Source: Echinarachnius parma (Eukaryota > Echinodermata > Echinoidea > Clypeasteroida > Echinarachniidae). From it: a DNA stretch of 64,000 nucleotides. The stretch is taken from positions 26,001-90,000 of the forward strand of contig JBAMJV010003008.1 of the NCBI GenBank assembly GCA_037951105.1, read 5' to 3'. The translations under genes were made by a program, and so were the position numbers. Shown in pieces: positions 1 to 10,586 of the stretch. Under the pieces are notes generated by a model. The model had not been told where the DNA came from. It saw only the letters and a program-made list of their open reading frames with translations, and searched no databases. Position 1 is the stretch's first letter. Every line of letters begins with the position of its first letter.

Positions 1-66
1 TGTTGTTATATCTTTAAAGTCTTTAAAGATGCCCCCCTTCCGCCAAAAATATAAATTTAAAGTTGA
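1..66. other. Tandem-duplication junction, tail of an upstream unit
   Basis: These bases are almost identical to 17484-17549 and resemble 38161-38217. In the first two places the sequence runs straight into the middle of a TLR coding region. In the third it continues into unrelated sequence. This is the recombinant joint between the end of one duplicated unit and the start of the next. An in-frame TGA at 64-66 precedes the TLR homology, so the reading frame does not extend upstream. Confidence 0.75.
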
Positions 67-69
67 AGC

Positions 70-1773
70 TTGTCAGGTACCGCCGTCCCCGTCCAGGAGA
101 ATATCTTTGCCAATCTATCAGAAGTAACTGTACTTGAATTGCAAAGAACAGCAATTATGCAGGTTAGACCGGAATATTTTGATGGAATGACAAATTTGCG
201 TACGCTAGATCTAGGGTACAATCCAATATCTGTGTTGAATCCAAACAACTCACAATGGACCAACGACATAAACGTGCTGTACCTTTATGATACCAAAATA
301 ACAACAATTGGGCACTACACATTTCGCGGATTAAGAAATCTTACGGTATTGTACTTTAGTTCTCCTGTATATATTGCATATTTTGTTCTTTATTTTCCGA
401 GTCTTAGTCAACTGATGGTTTTCAATTCTGAGATGAGTTATGTAATATTGCGCACCATGAATTTGAGGATGTTATATCTCACTGGAATCACCCTCAAATG
501 TATGACTATAGATTCTCCGTTACTGCAATCCATAGTTATAACTCAAACAAAAGTCTGGTGCAAGGATTATAAAACTATGCTCACACCTCTTCATAGACTT
601 TATCGCCTCATTTTGAATGACAATAAATACGGTTCAGACATCCCTACATTTACCAATTTATCTAATCTCCACACCTTTAAACTCCGGAAGAACAATATAG
701 AATGGCTACATCAAGATAACTTCCAGGGACTGGTGTCTTTGAGAACGCTAGACCTGCGAGAAAATCAATTAAACTCGGATATCACCTTTATTATAGTAAC
801 CAAAGAATGTGTGATGTTAAGATACTTCTATGCTGAATCTAATAAGCTCTCTTACCTTGACCCCGACATATTCCGGTACACAACCAATTTAACGTACATA
901 TATTTGAGTGACAACCGTTTGGTGACACTGAACAAAAGTACGTACGATCCGGTTCTCTCCTCGTTACATGCGATGGACATTTCGCGGAATATGTGGGTAT
1001 GTGATTGTGAAATCAGCTGGTTGGTCACATCGATGAATGCAACTTTCGTAAATGATAATGATACAATATGTTCGTCTGCATCTCCACTAGAAACTTTGAG
1101 AATGAAGTCGTTGACTTGGTTCCACCCGGAAGTCTGCCGTCAAAACATCACTCTACTTATTCTCATTTGTGCAGGAATCTTAAGCATCGCGTTCATACTT
1201 GTGGTTGTTTATGCCAATCGATGGTCACTGCGCTACAAAATGTTCCTGTTGAAACTTGCTGTCATTGGGTACGAAGAGAAACGAGACGCTCGCGATCGGG
1301 AGGAATTCGAGTACGATATGAACATCATCTTCACGGAGGAAGACGCTGTCTGGGCGACGGACGTACTCCAACCGATGGTAGACGAGAGACTTCCGGACTT
1401 CGGAAGAATTGCGTTTGGTGATGACGCGCTGACACTTGGCATGCACTACCTGGACGCGGTCTATGACGTCGTAGAGAACAGCTTCAAGACGGTTCTGATA
1501 CTTAGCCGGGCCGCGGTCCAGGACCACAACTTCATGAACAAGTTCCGCATCGCAGTGAACCACGTCATCGATACACAGACTGAAAACGTGGTCTTGGTCT
1601 TCCGTGAAGAAATTCCAGACAAAGAGCTTCCACACCTGGTGAGGCTGTACCTCAGTGGTCATGGAGCCTACATCTATTGGGTTCAGGACGCGAGGGGGCA
1701 GGAATACGCCTGGAATACATTTACCAAACACATGTCAATTAATTTGAAAGTCAACCGTCTAATCCCTGTATAA
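70..1773 (+). CDS. 5'-truncated Toll-like receptor (copy T1), open frame without signal peptide
   Basis: This open frame of about 567 codons matches residues ~259 to the end of the full-length TLRs at 4355 and 27774. It contains the C-terminal LRRs, an LRR-CT cap (CDC motif near 1005), one membrane segment (~1144-1215) and a complete cytoplasmic TIR domain (~1311-1750). It lacks the signal peptide, LRR-NT and first LRRs. The first codon is TTG, preceded by an in-frame TGA; the first ATG is at 157. A paired +1/+5 indel near 770-800 and one lost codon near 1128 keep the frame open, and the final Glu codon is a stop. It could be a pseudogene, or the terminal exon of a chimeric transcript, because TGTCAG at 71-76 resembles a splice acceptor. 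Membership of the TLR family is certain; function is not. Confidence 0.7.
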   Translation: MSGTAVPVQENIFANLSEVTVLELQRTAIMQVRPEYFDGMTNLRTLDLGYNPISVLNPNNSQWTNDINVLYLYDTKITTIGHYTFRGLRNLTVLYFSSPVYIAYFVLYFPSLSQLMVFNSEMSYVILRTMNLRMLYLTGITLKCMTIDSPLLQSIVITQTKVWCKDYKTMLTPLHRLYRLILNDNKYGSDIPTFTNLSNLHTFKLRKNNIEWLHQDNFQGLVSLRTLDLRENQLNSDITFIIVTKECVMLRYFYAESNKLSYLDPDIFRYTTNLTYIYLSDNRLVTLNKSTYDPVLSSLHAMDISRNMWVCDCEISWLVTSMNATFVNDNDTICSSASPLETLRMKSLTWFHPEVCRQNITLLILICAGILSIAFILVVVYANRWSLRYKMFLLKLAVIGYEEKRDARDREEFEYDMNIIFTEEDAVWATDVLQPMVDERLPDFGRIAFGDDALTLGMHYLDAVYDVVENSFKTVLILSRAAVQDHNFMNKFRIAVNHVIDTQTENVVLVFREEIPDKELPHLVRLYLSGHGAYIYWVQDARGQEYAWNTFTKHMSINLKVNRLIPV

Positions 1774-2074
1774 TAGGATTCGAAGACTGTTTAAGAATGT
1801 AACGATATAAAGAAACCATGCAACAACTTGTGTGAAGAAACAATCGCCATACAAACACCTTGTATATAACATAAACTCGTGTATAAATGTTATAGTGGTT
1901 TGAAACAATAAGGACTATGGGTAGGATATTTTGTTATGTTGTCAGCAAATATTTTCAGCTGAGCGTATACTGTTACGATTACAATTATGTGGCAAAGCGT
2001 GCTAATTATATTTCATGTAATTTTTCCTGATGTTTGACAATGGCATAAATTTACATCTATGTAAGCCATGTGTA

Positions 2075-2145
2075 AATAAAATGTTGAAACACATTTGTGT
2101 ATTTAATCAATATTATATAATTATATGATTCAGGGACTAAATAAA
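2075..2145 (+). terminator. Candidate polyadenylation signals of truncated TLR T1
   Basis: AATAAA occurs at 2075-2080 and 2140-2145, about 300-370 bases after the stop codon. The second is conserved in unit 2 at 19587-19592, while the first is mutated there. No cleavage site can be shown from sequence alone. Confidence 0.35.
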
Positions 2146-2370
2146 GCAATGCATGCCTATGACTGTTGATATACTATAAACCCAACTCAGATGAGTAGGT
2201 CACTTGGTCCATGTTGCTTCTTGGGATGGCCCCAGAATGATAAACAGTTAATAACAGCTAAAATCCCGATACCAGTGAATATTAATAGTACACTAATTTT
2301 TGTTATAAAGCCGCCAAATCAAATAATGTTTACAATTACATGTTTGATGAAATAATAATTGCCCACGTCA

Positions 2371-3014
2371 TTAAAGGGGCCCTGCAACCCAAATGCATGT
2401 TGACCTCTGTTCATATGTATTAGTGTACACATTCAATATTTGTAAACGGTTTGACCCAAATATGTTTTGTATATTTTTAAACATTTTATCATTTATTTGT
2501 CTTCATGTTGCTAAGCCCCACCTCCTAAAAAACCCTCCAGAGCAAATTCTATTGTTGACCTGCAGTGACATCATTTGTCAATCACTGGTCAGCTACCTTG
2601 ATATTAACAAAAGATGAAAGTACAAAAAGAACATCCACACAAAAGCATGCCCTGCATACCTCCATGCAATAGCTTAGACAGTGCTTTTCTTCTGACATAG
2701 CAAGAGCTATTGTAATTGAAGTTGTGTGAGTTGGTATTCTATTCAACCGTGTGATGCTATTGTGATTAGGCTAATCACAATAGCATGGTAGCTGACCAGT
2801 GATTGACAAATGATGTCTCTGCAGGTCAACAATAGAATTTGCTCTGGAGGTTTTTTTTAGGAGGTGGGGCTTAGCAACATGAAGACAAATAAATGATAAA
2901 ATGTTTAAAAATATACAAAACATATTTGGGTCAAACCGTTTACAAATATTGAATGTGTACACTAATACAGATGAACAGAGGTCAACATGCATTTGGGTTG
3001 CAGGGCCCCTTTAA
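2371..3014. mobile_element. TTAA-flanked foldback MITE
   Basis: The element is bounded by TTAA at 2371-2374 and 3011-3014. Its arms of ~220 bases are near-perfect inverted repeats starting AGGGGCCCTGCAACCC. The same locus in unit 2 (26468-26471) has a single TTAA and no element, which gives an empty site. TTAA duplication is typical of piggyBac and Kolobok elements. There is no transposase, so the element is non-autonomous. The two mirrored frames inside it are products of the inverted repeat. Confidence 0.85.
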
Positions 3015-3225
3015 AGAATGTTAGACTTGAGTATTAGTTCTTTCTGGAAAAAATGTTTTTGGGTCGTTCCTTTGTTTTTTAATTCATGTGAAAATCCCCT
3101 ATATCATTGACATAATTGAGAATGATTCCGTTCAATTCCTCACAAACGTGCGAAATGTTCAATCCCAAAAAGGTTTGTCCTTCTCGACGGTATATTGAAA
3201 GGCGCTCTTCGGGTCGTCTATGGCA

Positions 3226-3533
3226 AGCCGTTTGCCCCAAAAGTCGAAAAACCGTGTTATCATGTGATAAACAGTGTTTATCTGAAAAACACTGTTTATC
3301 TCGACTTTTTGGGCAAATGGCGCGCTATATGGACGCCATTTGCCCCAAAAGTCCAAAACTCTGTTTATTAGGTGATAAACAGAGTTTATCTGATAAACAG
3401 ATATTTATCTGATAAACAGAGTTTATCTGATAAACACTGTTTATCTCGACTTTTGGGGCAAATGGCGCGCTATATATGGACGCCATTTGCTCAAAAAGTC
3501 CATAAACTCTGTTTATTAGGTGCTAAACAGATT
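3226..3533. repeat. Palindromic GATAAACAG repeat cluster upstream of the full TLR
   Basis: Short tandem and inverted copies of TGATAAACAGAGTTTATC alternate with inverted copies of TTTGCCCCAAAAGTC and a GGCGCGCTATAT core. The cluster is shared with unit 2 (26690-26915), so it predates the duplication. It lies ~0.8-1.1 kb before the full-length TLR and could be a relic transposon or a regulatory repeat. Nothing here proves regulation. Confidence 0.6.
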
Positions 3534-3540
3534 TTTTTTT

Positions 3541-3625
3541 ACACTCAGTTTTTCATCACCTTACACACAAATTATTTCGTGCGGAGCCCTCTATACCAAA
3601 ACTCAACTATCCTTTTAAAACATCT
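3541..3625. mobile_element. End fragment of the CAGTTTTGGTA MITE
   Basis: This resembles one end of the complete TTAA-flanked elements at 49249-49799 and 59736-60272: CTCAGTTTTTCAT, then a gcGGaGCCCTCT-like block, then ACCAAAACTCAACTA. The other end is absent. A paralogous fragment lies at 26915-26997 in unit 2. Confidence 0.6.
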
Positions 3626-3660
3626 TCCTCGTGATTATACCGATATACAAACACAAACGA

Positions 3661-3664
<4 letters not shown>

Positions 3665-3702
<38 letters not shown>

Positions 3703-3750
3703 ACACACACACACACAGACACTCACACACGCATACAAACACACACATAC
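3665..3750. repeat. (CA)n microsatellite
   Basis: Uninterrupted then imperfect CA dinucleotides. Unit 2 has a longer allele at 27036-27175. The frames through it are low-complexity His/Thr strings, not genes. Confidence 0.95.
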
Positions 3751-3833
3751 TGTACATATATGTCTATACTAATTTGGGGGAGGGTATGGGAGGGGGTTTA
3801 CCCCCTCTCACGTGGACAAATTTTTGTAGGGGG

Positions 3834-3890
3834 TGAGCACCGGTCTATAAATCCGGAGGTCGAGGGTTCAAATCCGGTGGAAACACTATT
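3834..3890 (+). mobile_element. tRNA-related SINE-like fragment
   Basis: GGTTCAAATCC at ~3867 fits a pol III B box and is preceded by a short anticodon-arm-like stem. No convincing A box is seen. The copy at 27268-27325 is paralogous. This is probably a relic of a tRNA-derived SINE. Confidence 0.35.
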
Positions 3891-4354
3891 TTCTTTGTTC
3901 AATTGTATTTTTACATCTGACATATTTTTCCACTGACATTTTATCCTCTGATATTTTCAAAATTACATTTTTTCACTGACATTTTACCCGACACCGACCA
4001 GAACTCTACCTTTAAATATGCAAATTGCACATTCCCTTTCGCACAAACTGTAGAATGGAAGTGAAAGGCAATAATAATGATGAAATAGACTGAAGTTTTC
4101 TAGACTGCACTTAATGAGCAATCGAAAATAACAATAATAAAAAAATCGAAACTAGTAAAAGGATAATCAACCAATCGTATTACAGCCCTATTTCCATTCT
4201 AGGCTTGTACATGCTGCAAGGCAGACATTCATTCGGATTTTACCAGGCGGTTAGGTGCACGTATCGTCCGTTCCAACTCATGAGGGTTTTTGTTTCTTTG
4301 GATCCTTCATCAAGAACATTGTCCAGCCTTCATTTGGGGCAAATCGAAATCAAG

Positions 4355-6829
4355 ATGGGTTCCCGGATACGAGTTTCCCTAAGATCAACTCCTTTAACAT
4401 TGTTGTTACTCTTCGCGGTTCTTTCATTTGCTTACACGGCACACCCAAAAGACCTTCGCTCGGCTAATCAAATGGGAGATGTCGGAATGTCATCCCACCA
4501 TCCCTGTATCCAGTATATAGACAGAAGGACGGTAGATTGTTCTAAAGAAGCTGTGCTTACACAAGTGCCACAGGAATTACTTATAGATGTTCAGATACTT
4601 TTATTAAGGAACAATAAGTTTCAGAGATTGAACAACACGTCGTTTACGCGCTACATAAGGGTAATTGATTTAGATTTGAGCGGTAACTTCATTTCGGATA
4701 TCGAACGAGAGGCATTTTATCCACTGAAGAATCTGCGCCATCTAAATCTGCGAGGAAACAGAATTGTCGAAATACCCGCAATCGATTCCTGTGGACAGTA
4801 TGACAATCAGAGTATTACAATGGACCTGTCCTACAATCTGATTAGTGCTATAACTAATGCAGCGGCCTTTTTGCGCAATTGCCAGGCTCTCACCCTTAGG
4901 TTAAACGGAAACCGCATCAACAAGGTCAATGCCGACACCATAGCGTCCTTTCAAATCAGAGGACTCGTTCTCGGATCTGGCCCAATCCTTCAAGTGATGC
5001 TATCAGATTTGTTTTCTGGGGTGTCTAGGTCCACTATCGAGGAACTTCGAGTAGAAGATGCATCCATTGACCACTTTCCGCATGGATTTTTTGATAGTCT
5101 TCGTCATAAACCACTGTCGGTGTTCAGCCTGTCCGGTACCGCCGTCCCCTTCCAGAAGAATATCTTTGCCAATCTATCAGAAGTAACTGTACTTAAATTG
5201 CGAAGAACAGGAATCATGGAGGTTAGACCGGAATATTTTGATGGAATGACACAATTGCGTACGCTAGATCTAGAGTTCAATCCAATATCTGTGGTGAATC
5301 CAAACAACTCACAATGGACCATCGACATACACGCGCTGTACCTCAGTGATATCACAATAACAACATTTGTCCCCAACACATTTCGCGGATTGATAAATCT
5401 TACGAAATTGCACTATAGTTATGCTGTACCAATTGAAAATGTTATTCTTTATATTCCGAGTCTTACTCAACTGGAAGTTTCTTATTCTGAGATGGGTTTT
5501 TTAATATTGCGCACCATGAATTTGAGGATGTTGTTTCTCTATAGAAGCACCCTCGATTGTATGAAAATAGAATCGTCGTTAATGGAAGTAATATATATAA
5601 TTGAAACAGAAGTGTATTGTAATCATAAGAATATGTTCACACCTCTTCATAGACTTTATCGCATCATGTTGAATGACAATAAATACGGTTCAGACATCCC
5701 TACATTTTCAAATTTATCTAATTTGGAAATTCTTGAACTCCGGAAGAACAATATAGAATGGCTACATCCAGATAGCTTCCAGGGATTGGTGTCTTTGAGA
5801 ACGCTAGACCTGCGAGAAAATCATTTAACTCAGATATCACCTTCAGTAACCAAGGAATTTGTGATGTTAAGATACTTCTATGCTGATTCTAATAAGCTCT
5901 CTTACCTTGACCCCGACATATTCCGGTACACAACCAAGTTAACGTACATATCTTTGAGTGACAACCGTTTGGTGACACTGAACAGAAGTACGTTCGCTCC
6001 GGTTCTCTCCTCGTTACATGCAATGGATATTTCGGGGAATCCGTGGGTATGTGATTGTGAAATCAGCTGGTTGGTCACATCGATGAATGCAACTTTCGTA
6101 AATGATAATGATACAATATGTTCGTCTGCATCTCCAATAGAAACTTTGAGAATGAAGCCGTTGACTCGGTTCAACCCGGAAGAGGTCTGTCGTCAAAACA
6201 TCGCTCTACTTGTTCTCATTTGTGCAGGAATCTTAAGCATCGTGTTCATACTTGTGGTTGTTTATGCCAATCGATGGTCACTGCGCTACAAAATGTTCCT
6301 GTTGAAACTTGCTGTCATTGGGTACGAAGAGAAACGAGACGCTCGCGATCGGGAGGAATTCGAGTACGATATGAACATCATCTTCACGGAGGCAGACGCT
6401 ATCTGGGCGACGGACGTGCTCCAACCGATGGTAGACGAGAGACTTCCGGACTTCGGAAGAATCGCGTTTGGTGATGACGCGCTGACACTTGGCATGCACT
6501 ACCTGGACGCGGTCTATGACGTCGTAGAGAACAGCTTCAAGACGGTCCTGATACTGAGCCGGGCCGCGGTCCAGGACCACAACTTCATGAACAAGTTCCG
6601 CATCGCAGTGAACCACGTCACCGATACACAGACTGAAAACGTGGTTCTGGTCTTCCTTGAAGAAATTCCAGACCAAGAGCTTCCACACATGGTGAGGCTG
6701 TACCTCACTGGTCATGGAGCTTACATCTATTGGGTTGAGGACGCGAGGGGGCAGGAATACGCCTGGATTACATTTACCAAACACCTGTCAATTAATTTGA
6801 AAGTCAACCATCTAATCCCTGTAGAATAA
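4355..6829 (+). CDS. Full-length Toll-like receptor (copy F1), single exon
   Basis: A predicted innate immune receptor of 824 residues, type I membrane protein. In order it has a signal peptide (hydrophobic run 14-29), an LRR-NT cap with Cys51 and Cys62, about 18-20 LRRs of the LxxLxLxxN type, an LRR-CT cap from ~562 (CDC motif), one membrane helix ~615-640 and a TIR domain ~671-815. The frame is open from a TTG at 4205, with an ATG at 4211. I chose ATG 4355 because it directly precedes the signal peptide; the 48 residues before it look unconstrained. The TIR box 2 reads FGDDALTLG instead of the usual RDxxPG. The gene has no intron, as in echinoderm TLR expansions. It is paralogous to F2 at 27774, and LRRs ~325-450 are much more divergent than the rest. 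Confidence 0.9.
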   Translation: MGSRIRVSLRSTPLTLLLLFAVLSFAYTAHPKDLRSANQMGDVGMSSHHPCIQYIDRRTVDCSKEAVLTQVPQELLIDVQILLLRNNKFQRLNNTSFTRYIRVIDLDLSGNFISDIEREAFYPLKNLRHLNLRGNRIVEIPAIDSCGQYDNQSITMDLSYNLISAITNAAAFLRNCQALTLRLNGNRINKVNADTIASFQIRGLVLGSGPILQVMLSDLFSGVSRSTIEELRVEDASIDHFPHGFFDSLRHKPLSVFSLSGTAVPFQKNIFANLSEVTVLKLRRTGIMEVRPEYFDGMTQLRTLDLEFNPISVVNPNNSQWTIDIHALYLSDITITTFVPNTFRGLINLTKLHYSYAVPIENVILYIPSLTQLEVSYSEMGFLILRTMNLRMLFLYRSTLDCMKIESSLMEVIYIIETEVYCNHKNMFTPLHRLYRIMLNDNKYGSDIPTFSNLSNLEILELRKNNIEWLHPDSFQGLVSLRTLDLRENHLTQISPSVTKEFVMLRYFYADSNKLSYLDPDIFRYTTKLTYISLSDNRLVTLNRSTFAPVLSSLHAMDISGNPWVCDCEISWLVTSMNATFVNDNDTICSSASPIETLRMKPLTRFNPEEVCRQNIALLVLICAGILSIVFILVVVYANRWSLRYKMFLLKLAVIGYEEKRDARDREEFEYDMNIIFTEADAIWATDVLQPMVDERLPDFGRIAFGDDALTLGMHYLDAVYDVVENSFKTVLILSRAAVQDHNFMNKFRIAVNHVTDTQTENVVLVFLEEIPDQELPHMVRLYLTGHGAYIYWVEDARGQEYAWITFTKHLSINLKVNHLIPVE

Positions 6830-6910
6830 GATTCGAAGACTCTATACGAATGTAACGATATAGAGAAACCAGCAACTTGTGTCAAGAAACAATCGTCATA
6901 TTTCCCCACC

Positions 6911-6990
6911 AAAAACAAACAAACAAACAAACAAACAAACAATCAAACAAACAAATAAACAAAAAAAACAAAGACAAACAAACATACAAA
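6911..6990. repeat. (AAAC)n microsatellite
   Basis: AAAC tetranucleotides with a few interruptions, in the 3' flank of F1. The same tract lies at 30339-30415 after F2. Confidence 0.95.
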
Positions 6991-7117
6991 GAACAAAATT
7001 TGGCATGTATATATCTAGCCAGCTTCGATTTCAATTATAACTCAAGTCGAGATTATATCCATCTCGATAAAAACATGAAAGATTGGGATAGAGATATTAT
7101 AGAAATTGTTGATAATA

Positions 7118-8525
7118 TACAACTAACGAATGGGCTTCTTGTGATAGTCAAATCTATTACCGAGGTGGGCTCAAAATGATTATTACCCGAAGCGTAGCTG
7201 AGGGTAATAGTCATTTTGAGCCCACCGAGGTAATAGATTGCCTATCACAATCAAGCACATTCGTTAGTTGTTTTATATCACTCATCAATATCAGTGATTG
7301 TGTTCAGCTTATAGCAAAATAAGTGAAAATCTCTTGAATATTTCATAAAATCGCTTGTAAATTTTGATATAAAAATTAATCGACATTATATCCCTCATAA
7401 GATCGTTTTACCATTGTATTTGACAAATGATAGTTTTGGACAACACGCGCAATCCCCGCGCAAACATGTGACCGGGCTGTTAGCAAAAATTAACACTAAA
7501 AGTTCGTTACGCGTTCGTCCCATAGATCATGTGTTTAAGCAAAATGCACACGCGATCAAATTTGTGCAGTACTCTATGGCGCACACGTTCTAGTCACGTG
7601 ATTGACATTGCTGGTAAAAACTAACACCCTGGGAAGAAGAACGCCAAGACAGCCAATAAGCACATCAGTGGGAGCGCTAGCACGCATTCATCGCGTATGT
7701 GCGCAACTGCCAGCGCGTTGGTGCGCACTCAGTTTTGCGTCTTTGTGATTGTGTGCGCAAAATAACAATGACTTTAAGCGTATTAGATGCGCCAAGGTTC
7801 TGGAGGCTCATACTGGCTTCTTTAATGTCGATTGATTTTTATATCAAAATTTACAAGCGATTTTATGAAATATTCAGAGATTATCACTTATTTTGCTATA
7901 AGCTGAACACAATCACTGATATTGATGAGTGATATAAAACAACTAACGAATGTGCTTGATTGTGATAGGCAATCTATTACCTCGGTGGGCTCAAAATGAC
8001 TATTACCCTCAGCTACGCTTCGGGTAATAATCATTTTGAGCCCACCTCGGTAATAGATTTGACTATCACAAGAAGCCCATTCGTTAGTTGTATATTAATG
8101 AAGCCAGATGAGCCTCCAGAACCTGGGCGCATCTAATACGCTTAAAGTCATTGTTATTTTGCGCATACAATCACAAAGACGCAAAACCGAGTGCGCACCA
8201 ACGCGCTGGCAGTATACGCAATGAATGCGTGCTAACGCTCCCACGGATGTGCTTATTGGCTGTCTTGGCGTTCTTCTTCCTAGGGTGTTAGTTTTTACCA
8301 GCAATGGCAATCACGTGACTAGAACGTGTGCACCATAGAGCACTGCACAAATTTGATCGCGTGTGCATTTTGCTTAAACACATGATCTATGGGACGAACG
8401 CGTAACGAACTTTTAGTGTTAATTTTTTGCTAACAGCCCGGTCAAGTGATTGCGCGGGGATTGCGCGTGTTGTCCAAAACTATCATTTGTCAAATACAAT
8501 GGTAAAACGATCTTATGAGGGATAT
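7118..8525. mobile_element. Compound inverted-repeat insertion with A-B-A'-B' order
   Basis: Segment A (7118-7384) is the reverse complement of A' (7829-8095), and B (7385-7828) is the reverse complement of B' (8096-8525). A itself begins with an imperfect palindrome of ~155 bases bounded by ACAACTAACGAATG. In unit 2 the same place (~30528) is uninterrupted, so the whole block is an insertion. The flanks share ATAATA, a possible target duplication. No transposase frame is visible; short frames are mirror artefacts. Confidence 0.8.
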
Positions 8526-9182
8526 AATAGATTTTAATTTGTGGTAATGTTTATTGGAATGATTATATTAGACTATTATCTTGAATTTCTATTAACGATA
8601 AAGAATACAATTTAAAGGTTTTGTAATTCGAGCTTCACAGCATTATATCTAGTTAGAGTAATTCATGTTAAACACAAGTCGTTCATTTGTACACAATGAG
8701 TGATTTCAAGTTCGGTGTTGGGCTGGTGTTAGAGTGGTGTTACTCCAAGAGCTGCTTAAATCGAGCTCAAAATCAGCTGTTCGGTTTGAGAGAACCGATA
8801 CCGATAGTGCTATCGATATCTAAACACCGCCCTAACACCAGCGAAAAAGAACAAAAAGGGTTTAAAATGCCGACGAAAATCAAATCATTTCAAATCATTT
8901 CAATCATTACGTTTATGATACTGCTGTTCATAATTCAGGGTAATCTGAGACGATAATATGCAGTTCTGTCAGTTAGTAAATGTAAAATCATACCATTTGC
9001 ATTATTTCTTTTGTTATTAGAATAATTCTAAAGACATGTCACGAGTGTCATGCGCGAATTTTTACAAATATTGATTTGCAGCTGAACAGTGCTATACGCA
9101 GCGGAACATTCACTACGCATTACGCCACAAGTTGCGGCGTTCTTAGTCTGCTCGTGGCCGTTAACGGCGTTGCATGTGCATG

Positions 9183-9437
9183 CATGAGTGAGTGAGTGAG
9201 TGATCAGTGAGTTAATAAAACAATGATTTAATTAAATAATTTATAATTATACTAGTTAATGAATCGGGTCAATCTATCCATCAATCATTTAATCTAACAA
9301 TCAATCAACCAATCAATGAGTGAGTGATCAGTAATATATAGTGAGTTAATAAAACAATGATTGAATTAAATAATTTATAATTATGGTGAATTAATCGGGT
9401 CAATCTACCAATCGATCAATCAATCAATCAATCAACC

Positions 9438-9491
<54 letters not shown>

Positions 9492-9492
9492 T
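9183..9492. repeat. (GAGT)n and (AATC)n simple repeats
   Basis: A GAGT run at ~9185-9205, then a partly duplicated stretch (9183-9240 resembles 9316-9380), then AATC tetranucleotides at ~9408-9490. There is no coding content. Confidence 0.9.
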
Positions 9493-9893
9493 AATTTAAT
9501 TTAATTATTTGACACACGGAGCTAGCTACTTGACTACCGAAGTAGTTGGTACGGTATGACTTTTTCTCGGTCGATTACCCTCCGAAACATTTTATTTTAT
9601 TTTGTATATATGTGTTATCAAACCGGCCAGGAAGTTGCAAAAAAAGCCTTGTCTATATCTAGCTATATAGACTAGTCTTATCTAGTTTAGTCCAGTTTAT
9701 TTCTGACTAGGTCTAGGCCTACTGCCATACTGGGCCTATGCCCAGGCGAAGCCAGGCAAGCACGGTCGAACTATAATATAATAATTACATGAATAATTAA
9801 GCAATATTCCATGCAGCATGCATGATATCACTACCAGTACCAATATATAAAACTAGAGCAGTCTAGTCAAGACCGATTTGTAATAGCGTCAGT

Positions 9894-10232
9894 CCCCAGC
9901 TAGCCACCTGACGTCGGGCCGATGTTGGAAGTTGGTTGCCGGATGTCGGCATATCGCCGTTGGCTCGAGGTTAAAATGTCCGCCAGCCCAACATCGTCAC
10001 GACGTCATTTTTGTGATATATTGGCATAACGTCAATTTCCGACAATGGCCCAACATCATCTCATGACATGATGTTGGGCCATTGTCGGAAAATGACGTTA
10101 TGCCAATATATCACAAAAATGACGTCGTGACGATGTTGGGCTGGCGGACATTTTAACCTCGAGCCAACGGCGATATGCCGACATCCGGCAACCAACTTCC
10201 GACATCGGCCCGACGTCAGGTGGCTAGCTGGG
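9894..10232. mobile_element. Near-perfect palindromic MITE
   Basis: The two arms are ~160 bases long and almost identical, with ends CCCAGCTAGCCACC, meeting at ~10065 with very little spacer. The flanks share TCAGT (9889-9893 and 10233-10237). It is nested inside the 3.8-kb element. Confidence 0.8.
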
Positions 10233-10586
10233 TCAGTGCAGTGCAAGTGGAATAAACAGAGACGAATGTTTGCTTTATGGCTGCCTAAAACACTAAGTCT
10301 AAGACTGAGTGAAGTCTTTAATTATGCTTAGCCTAGCCCTAGCTAGGCTAGGCTAAGTAAGGATTATTAGTCTTAATAATAGGCTAGGATGATGCTATTG
10401 CTAAATTGTTAGCCTTAAACTTACTCGATCTTAGACTTAGCTTAGCCTTAGCCTTAGCCCCAGGCCAGGGGCCAGGAGTATATGCTATGCTTAAGACATA
10501 TCTAGAGATTAGTACAGTAGGCCTATCCGGCCTGTCAGCTCTTGACTAACTAGTTCTCCTAGGACTATGCCTATAGTCTAGAACTA

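Noticed and set aside
1225-1731. 168-codon minus-strand frame over the TIR domain, repeated in all four TLRs
   Set aside because: Antisense shadow of the conserved TIR coding sequence (also at 6278, 18708 and 29706). It is conserved only because the sense strand is.
2393-2992. Two mirrored 73-74-codon frames starting with the same peptide
   Set aside because: They are the two arms of the TTAA foldback MITE read on opposite strands.
3216-3533. CRISPR-like array
   Set aside because: Repeats are unevenly spaced, palindromic and in a eukaryotic context; there are no unique spacers and no cas genes.
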